This document shows, in pieces, positions 34,142 through 45,000 of a DNA stretch of 64,000 nt. How positions within the stretch are numbered: position 1 is the stretch's first letter; every line of letters begins with the position of its first letter. The DNA is taken from contig CM025849.1 in assembly GCA_003952965.2 (NCBI GenBank), forward strand, positions 4,310,068-4,374,067, read 5' to 3'. The notes under the pieces were generated by a model. That model did not search any database and was not told where the DNA came from. It worked only from the letters and a program-made list of their open reading frames with translations. The stretch comes from Morella rubra. Its lineage: Eukaryota > Streptophyta > Magnoliopsida > Fagales > Myricaceae. The position numbers were made by a program, and so were the translations under genes.

Positions 34142-36163
34142 TTACAATTGTTTAGATCTAGACTTTGGAGCAGGTCTGTCCAAATGCCTTTGTCCTGGAA
34201 TCCTCTTAGATACAAATGCAGCTTCATCTGATCTTCCCCCAGCATCTAGGGCAGTTTTCAAATCATATATGCAGGTCAAGTGTTGATGGACTCCTCTCTC
34301 CACCAACTCATAATATAAACCAAATGCTTCTGAAAGTTTATTCATTTTACAAAGGCCTACTACAACTGTGTCGCACAGATTGGCGTCAATATTTTGATGC
34401 TTATCCAAGCTAAATAGCAACATTTCACGTGCCTCCAACAGCTTTCTACTCTGGCAAAGGAAACCCACCAATTCTTCCACCTTAACTGAGCACCCATTTT
34501 TATAGATCAAGCCAACAATCCAAAATGCTTTATCTCGCAGTCCACGGCCAAAAAGTAGCCTTACACAATTTGTTGACAGATTCATATTTTGTCTAACTTT
34601 TCTTTCTAACATCAACATTATTAAACTAGAAGATTCATTGGCACAGCCTTTCTCGAGAAGTTGTGCAAATATAGAATGGAAAGTAGACGTTTTTGGGAGA
34701 TGAGAGCTTTTCAGCATCTTCTCTAGAGTCTGCTGGGCAAGAAGAGGATTTCCCCTCTGCAAGAATCCACCAATCAAGGATTCATAGATCTCAACATCGG
34801 GCACAAAATCTCTTCGTAACATCCAGACAAGGAGGTCATATCCAGCTTCATGTGTACCTTCCCTACAGTGGCCCATGATTAAAGTTTTGTATGATGGCGG
34901 GTCTTGTGTTCCCCTTCTCATTAGCTGCCGAAACACTTTCTCAGCCTTATTAGTTTTTCCGTTTCTGCATAGATGTTCAAACATGGGGTTATATGCCGCA
35001 ACAAGAGGCTTGCATCCAACATTACTACGCACTATTTCCTTCTCAGATAGCTCATCAAACAACTTCTCTGCTCTAGCATAATCCCCAATATGACACAAGC
35101 TGCGTATTAAAACACTATATGTAGCTGAATCTGGTTGTGCCTGTAGTTCTATCATCTTCCCAAACACATTTAATGCTTCATCCAAGTTCCCAGCACTGCA
35201 ATGAGCAGTAATTATTGTGTTGAATGTACATGTATCTGGAGTAAATCCTCCAACCTCCATCATGCCCTCCAAAACAGTTTTTATTTTATCCATCTTACGC
35301 ACCTCACAAATCCCCTTAATTAGGGTGTTATAGGTGATTATATTTGGTTTAACCCCTCGACTAGCCATCTCTCCAAGAACAGCCAAAGCCTCATCGCTCT
35401 CTTGTTTCATACAGTACCCCCTGATCAAAGCCGTGTAAGTAACAACATTAGGGTTCAGATCCATGCTTTTCTTATACATACCCTTCACCACATTATGTGC
35501 AGTAATAGCCTTTCCTGCCTGACACAACCCATCAACAAGTGTATTGTACGTAACAATATCTGGTTCACATTTAAAACGGGACATCATCTTGAAAAACCGA
35601 AACCCTTCATCAACCATTGAATTCTTGCAGAATCCTCTGATCAAAATATTGAACGTATATGTATCTGGTGTGACACCATACGTACGAAGCATTTCATCAT
35701 ACAGTTCCCTCGCCATATTAGTTCGACCCCGTTTAAGCAAAACCAGCAAAAGACTATTGAAAGTAACAACAGACGGTGAAACACCTAGCGACTTCATAGT
35801 CTTAAACATCTTAACAGACTCTTGGAACAACCCGGCTCGACCATAGTTCCTAATCAAGCTATTAAAAACCCGGTCATCGAGCTTAACCACCCCATTAGAC
35901 CTTTTCTCGATCGAAAATAGTAAATTTCGAGCTACATTGAGATTTCTATTTCGACCCAAGATTTCTATCATCATGAAGTATGATTGGTCAGTGTGAGAAA
36001 AACCCGTTTCTTGTACCCAGTTGAAGAAGTGAAAGGCTTTGGATGGGATCTTGATGAGGCGGAGGGTCTGGAGCACAGTGGTTTTGGATAGTGCGGGAGA
36101 GAGTGACGAGAGAGAGGATTGAAGGTCATTTGACCAGGGCTTGGAGTTTATGAGCCGAGCCAT
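34142..36163 (-). CDS. P-class pentatricopeptide repeat protein, At1g02060-like
   Basis: A single uninterrupted 673-aa reading frame starting MARLINSKPWSNDLQSSLSS; intronless structure is usual for plant PPR genes. From about residue 95 the chain is a run of 35-residue repeats with the diagnostic pattern, for example VTFNSLLLVLLKRGRTNMAR, DTYTFNILIRGFCKNSMVDE, DIVTYNTLVDGLCQAGKA, VVTYTALIRGYCMKQESDEA and NIITYNTLIKGICEVRKMDK. There is no E/DYW extension, so it is a P-class protein. These bind organellar RNA and act in RNA stability, splicing or translation. The N-terminus is rich in Ser/Lys/Arg and poor in acidic residues, compatible with an organelle transit peptide. The Arabidopsis counterpart by context and sequence pattern is At1g02060, described as chloroplastic, next to LAP6. 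The RNA target is unknown. Confidence 0.9.
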   Translation of the reverse strand: MARLINSKPWSNDLQSSLSSLSPALSKTTVLQTLRLIKIPSKAFHFFNWVQETGFSHTDQSYFMMIEILGRNRNLNVARNLLFSIEKRSNGVVKLDDRVFNSLIRNYGRAGLFQESVKMFKTMKSLGVSPSVVTFNSLLLVLLKRGRTNMARELYDEMLRTYGVTPDTYTFNILIRGFCKNSMVDEGFRFFKMMSRFKCEPDIVTYNTLVDGLCQAGKAITAHNVVKGMYKKSMDLNPNVVTYTALIRGYCMKQESDEALAVLGEMASRGVKPNIITYNTLIKGICEVRKMDKIKTVLEGMMEVGGFTPDTCTFNTIITAHCSAGNLDEALNVFGKMIELQAQPDSATYSVLIRSLCHIGDYARAEKLFDELSEKEIVRSNVGCKPLVAAYNPMFEHLCRNGKTNKAEKVFRQLMRRGTQDPPSYKTLIMGHCREGTHEAGYDLLVWMLRRDFVPDVEIYESLIGGFLQRGNPLLAQQTLEKMLKSSHLPKTSTFHSIFAQLLEKGCANESSSLIMLMLERKVRQNMNLSTNCVRLLFGRGLRDKAFWIVGLIYKNGCSVKVEELVGFLCQSRKLLEAREMLLFSLDKHQNIDANLCDTVVVGLCKMNKLSEAFGLYYELVERGVHQHLTCIYDLKTALDAGGRSDEAAFVSKRIPGQRHLDRPAPKSRSKQL

Positions 36164-36800
36164 GGTTCTAGCCCGTTTCGTATTGGTGGGTGCTTTCGGT
36201 TTAACACTATTGTCCAGCTCGTCGTCATTGACATCGTCCCCCCTGCGGCTATTGGTCTGTTGACCTTGAGAACAATAGCACCTAGGTTTTGAGAACTAGT
36301 TAAAAGAAAAGGAAAAAAAAAACTTCACAAACAAAAAGTGTAAAGAGGTATGTAAGTGCTGTGTTTGGTTAGGAAGGAAATGCAGAAAATAACAAGAAAC
36401 ACAGAGTTTCTGAAGTACCTGCGAGTTAAACGACGCCGAGAGCCAGACGTGGAGAATTGCTTTCTCAAGGGTGCGCATAACCGAGTGTGAGAATGAGCAA
36501 TGGCGGCCATGAAACAAATTACAAAGTATTCCTCAATTGCAATTTTTGGAGTTCAACTATTATTCTTCCTCTTCTTTGTAGCCTAAAAAACCCAAATTAC
36601 AAATGAAATAATCTCTCTTCTCTCGGACGGCGCAGTTGATTGAAGGGAAGGAAAAGGAAGCGAAGCAGGACAGGAGAACAAATGAAGAGAACGAGAGAGA
36701 GAGAAGAGAGAAAAAGGAATAAAACGAAACGGATGGAAAATAAAAGAAAATAAACTAGTATATGAAATATATCTTTCCTTATTACGATTAAACTGAAAAT
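36164..36800 (-). other. PPR upstream region
   Basis: Contains the putative 5'-UTR. A purine-rich stretch (GAGAGAGAGAAGAGAG) at about 36693-36710 lies within 550 bp of the PPR start. No other gene seen. Confidence 0.35.
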
Positions 36801-36824
36801 ATGATCTGTTAGGCCTTTTTTAAA

Positions 36825-37684
36825 GTTCCATTAGTGACTGATTTTTTTTATCATTTTTTAAAAAATTACTATATGAATTTTTACATTTATCATCCATAGT
36901 ACTTGAAATTTATAATTTTATCAAAATAATTTTTATGTCCACTTCCATTAACGAATTGTCCGATCACTACATGTTATGACCAATTAAAAAATGACACATG
37001 CAATAAATTTATTTAAAAATATCACATCATTTTTATTACACCACGTATATAAAAATAAACAAAAAATCAATTACTTTTGTTTAAAAATTTTTTTTTTTTT
37101 AAGAATACCTAACTAACGAAACCGTGGCAACCCCAGAGGGGAAGCCTAGGGGTGGCTCACTGCCACCCCTTTCTCCGAGAAGGGGTGATAGCAAGCCTCC
37201 CCTCACAGGGGTTGCAAGGTGGCTCCACCCTAAAACCATGGAGGATGGAGGGGTGGCTCTCTGCCACCCTTGTGGCAAATCGGGCAACCCCTTTTACGGG
37301 GTGGTCGCAAGCCACCCTATAACCCCTCCTGGAGATAGAGGTGGCTGCAAGCCACACTTGGGCTTCCCCTTCGGCTACCCCTGGTTCGTTAGTTAGGTGC
37401 CATTTTTTTTAAAATAATAAAAATAATAATAATTGATTTTTTTATATAATTTTGTTTTATTTTAATAATTTGGCGCAATAAAAATGACGTAACATTTTTT
37501 TTAATCATGTCACTTTTGGTTGATTATGACGTGTAGGATCATTAGTTGACTGAATAATTCGCTAATAGAAATGTAGGAAATGATTATTTTGACAAAATCA
37601 TAAATCTCAAAGATTGTGTAATAAATGCAAAAATTCATGAATTTTTAAAAGTGATCAAAATTCAGAGGCGAAAATGATCATTAA
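36825..37684. mobile_element. Foldback-type element with AT-rich inverted arms and GC-rich core
   Basis: The left arm (about 36825-37100) and right arm (about 37405-37684) are imperfect inverted copies over nearly their whole length. For example AAATTTATAATTTTATCAAAATAA on the left pairs with TTATTTTGACAAAATCATAAAT on the right, and TAACGAATTGTCCGATCA pairs with TGACTGAATAATTCGCTA. An 11-bp direct repeat CCTTTTTTAAA flanks the element at 36814-36824 and 37685-37695, a candidate target duplication though low in complexity. No transposase frame is present. Confidence 0.7.
37105..37402. repeat. GC-rich core module of the foldback element, with its own inverted ends
   Basis: About 300 bp of GC-rich sequence sits in a strongly AT-rich surround. 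It begins TACCTAACTAACGAAACC and ends GGTTCGTTAGTTAGGTGCC, an inverted pair. Inside are many short inverted motifs of the type GGGTGGC / GCCACCC. Open frames on both strands are a by-product of GC-richness; no protein is recognised. Confidence 0.65.
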
Positions 37685-37695
37685 CCTTTTTTAAA

Positions 37696-39076
37696 ATAAA
37701 ATAATCCAATATTATGATGTTAATTGACATCTAAATCTGATCATCCAATGTAGGAGTTTGTAACAACTCGTCTCGGACTGGAAATCAGTCCATCTCGATC
37801 CAATCGGGTCAATTTCTATCGGCATCGAGGTTAGGGTCGAGTTGCAATACTAGACACCTACTTGATCCTTGGCCAAAAGTCAGGTTGAGCAACTCGGCTC
37901 CAAAAAAAACCTGCCTGACCGGTCCCTCAAAGTAAAATTTTAATTTTTTTTCTTATACCATACGTGCCCTTTGTCCTCAGTCGATTTCGATGATAGTATC
38001 CTACGCGCACACTTTTCTCTATTTTGTCAGGGTAGGTCATCTTGATATCTATGAGTTACTATTTTTTATGCATATATATGTATATAATATTTTATTGATT
38101 ATATATTTTATTTTCAATTTATCTTGATGTTAAGAATTTAATTTAATAATTATACAAGATTATAAAAAAGAAAAAAGTCACTTCCTACTTCCAAATTACA
38201 AAAAAAATAATCTCAAATAAATTCCTATCAATAACTTTTGACGCATTAAAACTCAAATATAATCAATTATTTTTGTCCTCAAATTAAATTTAATGGTCAA
38301 CCTATACCATATAACTCATTTTATAACAAGTGTCACAATTCAGACAGTGGAATTTTTTTTAGAGACGCAAATTAATGAAATTTAATCATGTTAAAACTCA
38401 ATGAATGAAAAGTAATAACTCACATGCTTGTTTAAGATTGATTTGATAATTGAAAGATGAAAGTAAAAATAAAAAATATATCTGAGGTAGCAACCAAAGA
38501 CTCAAAATTAGAATTATCTGCCGAAACATAATTCACTTGACAAGTGGAAACAAACTAAAACAAACAGAACGTATAAGAGATCTCAAGTCCATCGGGATTT
38601 CTCATCTCTCTTCCCATTTTCTCCTCAAATGTTCCTGAGAATTCTTAAAAGAGCGAGGGAATTGAGAATAAGGAAGAAGTTCGAGGGGCGGGGGCGGGCT
38701 GTGAACCAGGGGGAGGATTGGGGGTTTTTATTCCTTGTATTTTTTAATGTGAGAATTTAAAAGTTTTATGTCAGTAAAATATTATCATTTATTACTGTAA
38801 TATAAGCCCATGTAAATAATCAGAGCTTCTATCATTGGATCGTGCTCAAAATAATTTCAAATCTAAAGGGCAATATATACATTATATATACTGCTTGGAG
38901 TTCCTTGACCAAGTCCAATCAAGAGCCCTCTATCTACACGAACAAAAAATTGAGCACATCCGGATGTAAAAATATTCTAGGATTGGTATACCTCAGGGCA
39001 GCCCGGATTACTTGTCGTTACAAACGTAAAAGAAACATCGCCGAGGCCCAAAGATGTCCAAAACACAAGCCGAGCC
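37696..39076. other. AT-rich intergenic region
   Basis: No gene recognised. A moderately GC-rich stretch at 37755-37920 (CTCGTCTCGGACTGG...) looks unlike its surroundings and may be another repeat fragment. The upper end should include the 3'-UTR of the remodeller gene. Confidence 0.35.
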
Positions 39077-42000
39077 TCAAGCCGACCGTCGGTAATAGTA
39101 CCTGCAAGAATCTACGGAATTAACTTTACTTGCATGTGTGGGGGAAGAGAGAGAGAGAGAGAGGTTCGAACATACACGTAAATTTTTATGCCATATATGG
39201 AAAGAGTATTTTCGGAGAAGACGTTCCACTGTGTACCAGTCTGAGCGATTTGATCCATCTTGATACCCAATACGAGGCATGTGGATTGAAGCTTTTGTGA
39301 ACACAAAACAGATGAGTATGGCATGCTATAGTTGCACAAATCAGATAGTAAATAAATGTCATGGTATCTTTAAGCATTCACAATAAATACTAATCTATCA
39401 GGATCCACCAATAACACAAAACAAAACTTGATTATATTCACAAGAAGGAACCACACTCGGAAATTACAATTTCAAAGAACCAACCAGACAGGACTGAACG
39501 CAAGAAACATCAAGTTCCACACTGAACTGAGCCAAATGAGTAGAGAACTTACCAGAATTTTGAGCTGCTGAGAATGATGTCTTTGATAAGCAACATTCCA
39601 AGTCAGAAAGTGAGATCTTGCTGCGGGGAACTTTACGCCTAGAACTGTAAGACTGTACAACAGCCAAAGCCACCCATTGAGGAGGACATCCATCCGTACT
39701 CTGTTCATCACAGTCCTCTGCATCGCAACAGATGAGCCGAAAATTACAAAAATATATAAGCAAAGAAACTTTAGAAGGAAACAAAAAAGAAATCGGATGC
39801 TAAAGGAGGGAATTTGACACAAGAGGCCCATGTTAAAAGAGATGAGGCTATCTGGTTTTAGCATAAAAACATTGGAAACTGGTTCCTCCAAAAAAGCACC
39901 CCCAATGCTTGGAGGAAGGCGGATTACATAGATTTCGCAAATGATTTTCATCAGCATTGCATGTCAAAATACCAAAATTTATAATCAAACCAGTTGTTAC
40001 TATCAGTGTCTCTCAACAGTCACAGCGTAATTAAATTACTGCACATAGGTCTCTACATATGGTAACAGCCCAACTGACACTGTATGGTGTCCCAGGCAAT
40101 GCTCTGGTTTCATTCGAGGCAGATTATGCATGCAAAAGTTATGTATTCCTAAATGGCGCCAGTACAGAAATTGTTTCTGGTTGTGATCTGCTTCTTCATG
40201 AAGACATCATGTATAAACTGGAAACATGATATTTGGGCTTTTTACCAGTCATTCAGATGGAGTTCCAAAGTAGATATGCATTGCAAGTATATTTGCCAGT
40301 TAGACATATGAGTGGAACATGGTTAACAATTTCTTGCAATTGGTACCTGAACAACTTAGAGATGTGCTTGTGTGTGTTTGTGAAAAATCCAAAGCAGATT
40401 TGGCTAAGAAACATTCAAAACAAGGAAGAGAACACACAGAAGCCGACCGTTGATTCTTAGAAGATGCAGATCACCAAGATGCAGGTCCTCAAATTCAGAA
40501 GCCCGCTGATACACATCAGGAATACTTGCACAAAGTTTGGCCAGTGCATCAAACATTCCTCCATGTCCCCAGTTTCCGGAGTCATCCACACAACTGCAGT
40601 CCAAACACAATTTTTGTGTCAATCTTAGACAAACAGGAGCACAAAGTTTTACATAGCATATTAAATGAACTCAAATCTAGGGGGAGCTGAGGGATGAAAG
40701 CATAAGTGAGGGAATGTGTGTAAGCCCATGTGTAATCCCAATCAAACACAATTATTCTAGACTAAATGAAGATGGATTATAAAATTTCAGCATATTATTG
40801 AGATGCATAAATCTTACTTCAAGTAGACTTCACTCAACATAAGGAGCATCTAAAACTAGCCCTGAAAAGAAGATATGATTACATTTTACACGAGAGATCA
40901 TTATTTATATAGTACTATACTTCTGGACAGATCTTCATTTCTTGGAGACACTTCCAGAACAATGAACTTACCTGAAAATTATAGTAGGCTCGGATGAACA
41001 AACTTTTGATGGCTGCGTACAATCTCCATAAACGAAATTAAGGGAACCTGAATCTGCCATCATATCACCATTTCCGGGACAGACAGGGTCTTTTACACAT
41101 AAAGAGTGGTATCCATGGACTTCCCACTTGGACAACTTCTTCTCCTCTGCCTTCTTCCTGGCAGCCTCTAGTTTTAAATGCTTTTTCTCAGGGGCTTCCC
41201 TTCTACTTCCCAACTCCATGACTAGGTTACTTCCTGATTGTGATGCCTCTTTCAGTTTTTCAACCCAGGAGAGATATGAAGCCTCATCAAGACCAGGATT
41301 TAAATCAATAGAGGTGTGACTTCCTCCCATAACAATATCAGATCCATTAGTTACATCTGATGGACTGAGCTCAAATTTCCTATCCTCCTTGCCTACAACT
41401 TGTTCGTAGCGCTTTTCAAGCACCTTCTCAACCATAACATTCAGTTCAAACACCTGCAACTCACCCCATTTCTCTGTGCTGAGGTCAATAGGATCAAACA
41501 TATGCAACCCGAATACGAGAGACTGCAAATCAACAGTTTCAACTCCTGCTATTTCTTTACCTTCCCTGTTCATAACAACATCGCCCATAACATTCTGGCA
41601 AAGCTGCAACTTCCTCTCTGCTCTCCGCATGATAACCTATATTAACACACGTCACCCAAAAGATGAATTAAAGTCTTCAACCATTATAAGCTAATATATT
41701 AAATCTCACCTCCTCCACAGTGCGCCTGCTAACTAGGTTTATAGATAAAACATTATTCATTTGACCAATACGGTGTGCCCTCTGCAAAGCCTGCTTGTCC
41801 ACTTGAGGATTCCAATCTTGCTCATAGAATATAACCTAATGTGCACAACCAAATTGACAAAATTTCAGAAACCAAAGCAGCTGCTTGAAATGAATGGATG
41901 AAACACTACAAATCTCCTACCTAAGCTCATTAACTAAAGATATACGACTAAAATTCATAAAACTCAAGGTGAGAAACTAAAGACAAGGAACTTATAATTC

Positions 42001-45000
42001 ATACATTTATAACTCCATCTCATGTGAGGGAAAAGCAAATCAAAAGAAAAACGGAGAATGAAATTTTGAAACACTTTTTTCCACATGATCATATGAATTT
42101 CTTAAATACTGGTAAACTATTGTGTGACAGTAAGAATATGCAGTGTGTCTTTCTTCTAGATTAGCAAGTACTGCCTGGTTTATCAAAGGAAATCCATTTC
42201 CCACCTTACATTCGGTGTGATACTTGCATTGGCAAGCAGAGATCTATTCAATGTTGTCGATAGAACCTGATCATCATCGTTCAACTTCTTATCTATTTTC
42301 TTATCCAAAAACATTTCCTCGTGAACATATAGGAACTAGCTTATCTATTAATATGATCGATCACAAAAATTTGTCCAAAAAGCTCACAGTATCAGCAGCC
42401 ACAAGATTCAGGCCAACTCCCCCAGCTCTTGTAGATATCATAAATACAAAGGCACCATTTCGGTCAGACCCAGAATTCAGGCTCCCTTTAACTGATTGCC
42501 CACTGAAACTTCTTATTGCAGAGAAGCGCTCCTCTGCCCGAACTGATCCATCAAGACGCTCGTAGGAATATTTTCGCAACTCCAAAAAATCCTATGTTGC
42601 AAACAGAGCAAATCTTAAAAAATATAAAGTGCGACCTAGTATTAGAGAGATATATATTCAAATAATAAAAATATCTCTATTAGCTTAAACTTTTGGGATA
42701 AATGATAGATTCACAACTATCTTATCCAACTTAAAGAGATATGAAAGTCTTTTGATACAGTACAAGAAACCTGTAAAATGTCAAGTGTATGTGTCATCTG
42801 AGCAAAGAGAAGGACGCGATGTCCGGAATCATGTAGCTTCTGGAGTAGTTGGTCCAAAATCATTAGTTTACCACTGGCCTGATACAAAAGACACAAAAGA
42901 TTGAGATTCCATTCACAAAAAATGTTATCAGAGAGCAAAGACGGTTCAAGAGAACTTGAACCCATACAAAGAGGATCATTAGCCATAGTAACACAACTAC
43001 CAAGCTTTTGTTCCCCATGCTTATGTTTCATGCTTAAGAGATAATAGAGCACTGAAACCAAACAGCTTGGTTCAAAAAATATCATCCATGATTATATCAA
43101 ATTAACAAAACGAAGCAATGCACCTGAACCAGGTGTTCCCCTTCTTCAAAAGGTTCAGGCTCAATACCAGGAAAGAGGTAAGGATGACTACATGCTTTTC
43201 TTAGTTGTATCACCTGTATAGAAGTGGTAAAATCATACAGTCAAGGAATGTCGAGGAAGAAAGGTGCTACAAGTGAAAAGTTGATAGATTTGGCATACAA
43301 TATTCTGCAATGATTGATGATTTGAAGTTCCTAAAGATAAAGCTAGTAGTTTCGGAAGCTCCTTTCTCAATATTGACATGTAAACCTTCTTTTGCAGGCT
43401 GACCAATGGCACCATTCTGTTTAGAAAAGGCATCTCAGCACCATACAATAAAATCAAAGTCTACAAACTCTTGTGGAAGTAGCTAGTCAAAAACAGAGAA
43501 AACATACATTGTTATCTCAGTAAGAGTGGGCAGCACTAGATTTCCACATTCAATAAGCCTTGATTTTGTTCGTCGAAGCATGAATGCCCCCACTATATAT
43601 TTTAAGCTTCTTAATAGTTCTGTTACTTCCCCTGCATCATGACCTGTTCAAAAGTAACGTGTGACATTCACAAGAACATGTTTGAATTTTCCCGAACTCA
43701 TTCTCATTATACAAAAGCGAAGAAAAACACTAAGCAAAAGAACGTAAGCTAATCTAAACCAACCCACCCCCTCAAAGAAAAAAATAAATAAAAAAGGCTC
43801 ATTAAAGTAGAAAGGTTATTACAATGTTGAACTAAAAGCTGTTGTTGCATTGAAGCAAATAACACCCCCAGCTTCTAGAGTTAGTCTTAATAGTACTTTT
43901 TTCATTTCAGACTTGACGAACACGTGTAAACAACCAAGCAGTAAGAATGAAATGTTACAGGTTCAGACTTCAGACTGTATAGATGGTCCAAAAGTAAACT
44001 GGGTTAACAGTTATACTGTTAAGAGTTTTAGCAGCTACATCTGGTCATAGTGACACCAAATGTATCGAACAAAATTTCATCCTTTGATGAATTACAATTG
44101 ACTTAGACCACTTTTAATAACCAAGGACTTCATTTTTGCACATTCTCTGTTCATTTTTTATTATAGTGGTTTCATCATTGGCCTATTGGAACAGCTAACC
44201 AACCTTTCAACGGATTAGCTGCTTTCAATTTTTAATTTAAAATTTGAGTAAGAAATTCGACCAAAGCACCTACTAATCATTACAACAGAACAACACTAAC
44301 ACAGATGTATAATCATAAAGCATTGTCTTCGAAGAGACAAAACTACAGAAGATATTCCAATGGCAGATTTCAGCCAAGTGATAAGGGAAAAAATGATGTC
44401 AGCTACACAGATGACCTGATAGAAAAAAATTAAAAAAACTAATGGCAGCGAAGAGTATGACCTAATGAACAATCAGCAGCTTCCTTGAAGGTTGAAAGAA
44501 ATTGATCTAGTGTCCCAAAGACGGAAGGCATACAAAAATGCATCAAGGCCCAGAGTTCTTTGAGATTGTTTTGAATAGGTGTGCCAGTCATCAACAAACG
44601 TCTTGGTATAAGAAAGCGCTCTTTGAGGAGCTTATAAAGAACCTGCCGAGGTTTAAGCATTAAGAGTCTCCAATGAGAAAAGAAAAACTACTACAAAATT
44701 GAAACATGCTTTCAACCAACTCAGAACTGACAAAAGTAGTCACCAAATATAGTTTTATATTTGGAGTCTTTCAATTATGTATTAGAAAAAAGAAAAATCC
44801 TTTTATTTTCATGACATTCTAAAGTCTGAAACTTCATAAAAAGGGTACACAGATGAGCAGTATGTTCTTTTAACTTCCAAAGGTTGGGTGTTGACATTTT
44901 ATTACGGACTCAACAAGATTCTCAAACATTCTGATTATCGATATAATCATTATAACACCACTGGAAGCGCATAGAATTCAGTCATAATCACCAAACAAAC

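Noticed and set aside
37124-37396. A 90-codon open frame rich in Gly, Pro and Arg
   Set aside because: It lies in the GC-rich core of the foldback element, has open frames on both strands, and matches no protein pattern; a composition effect.
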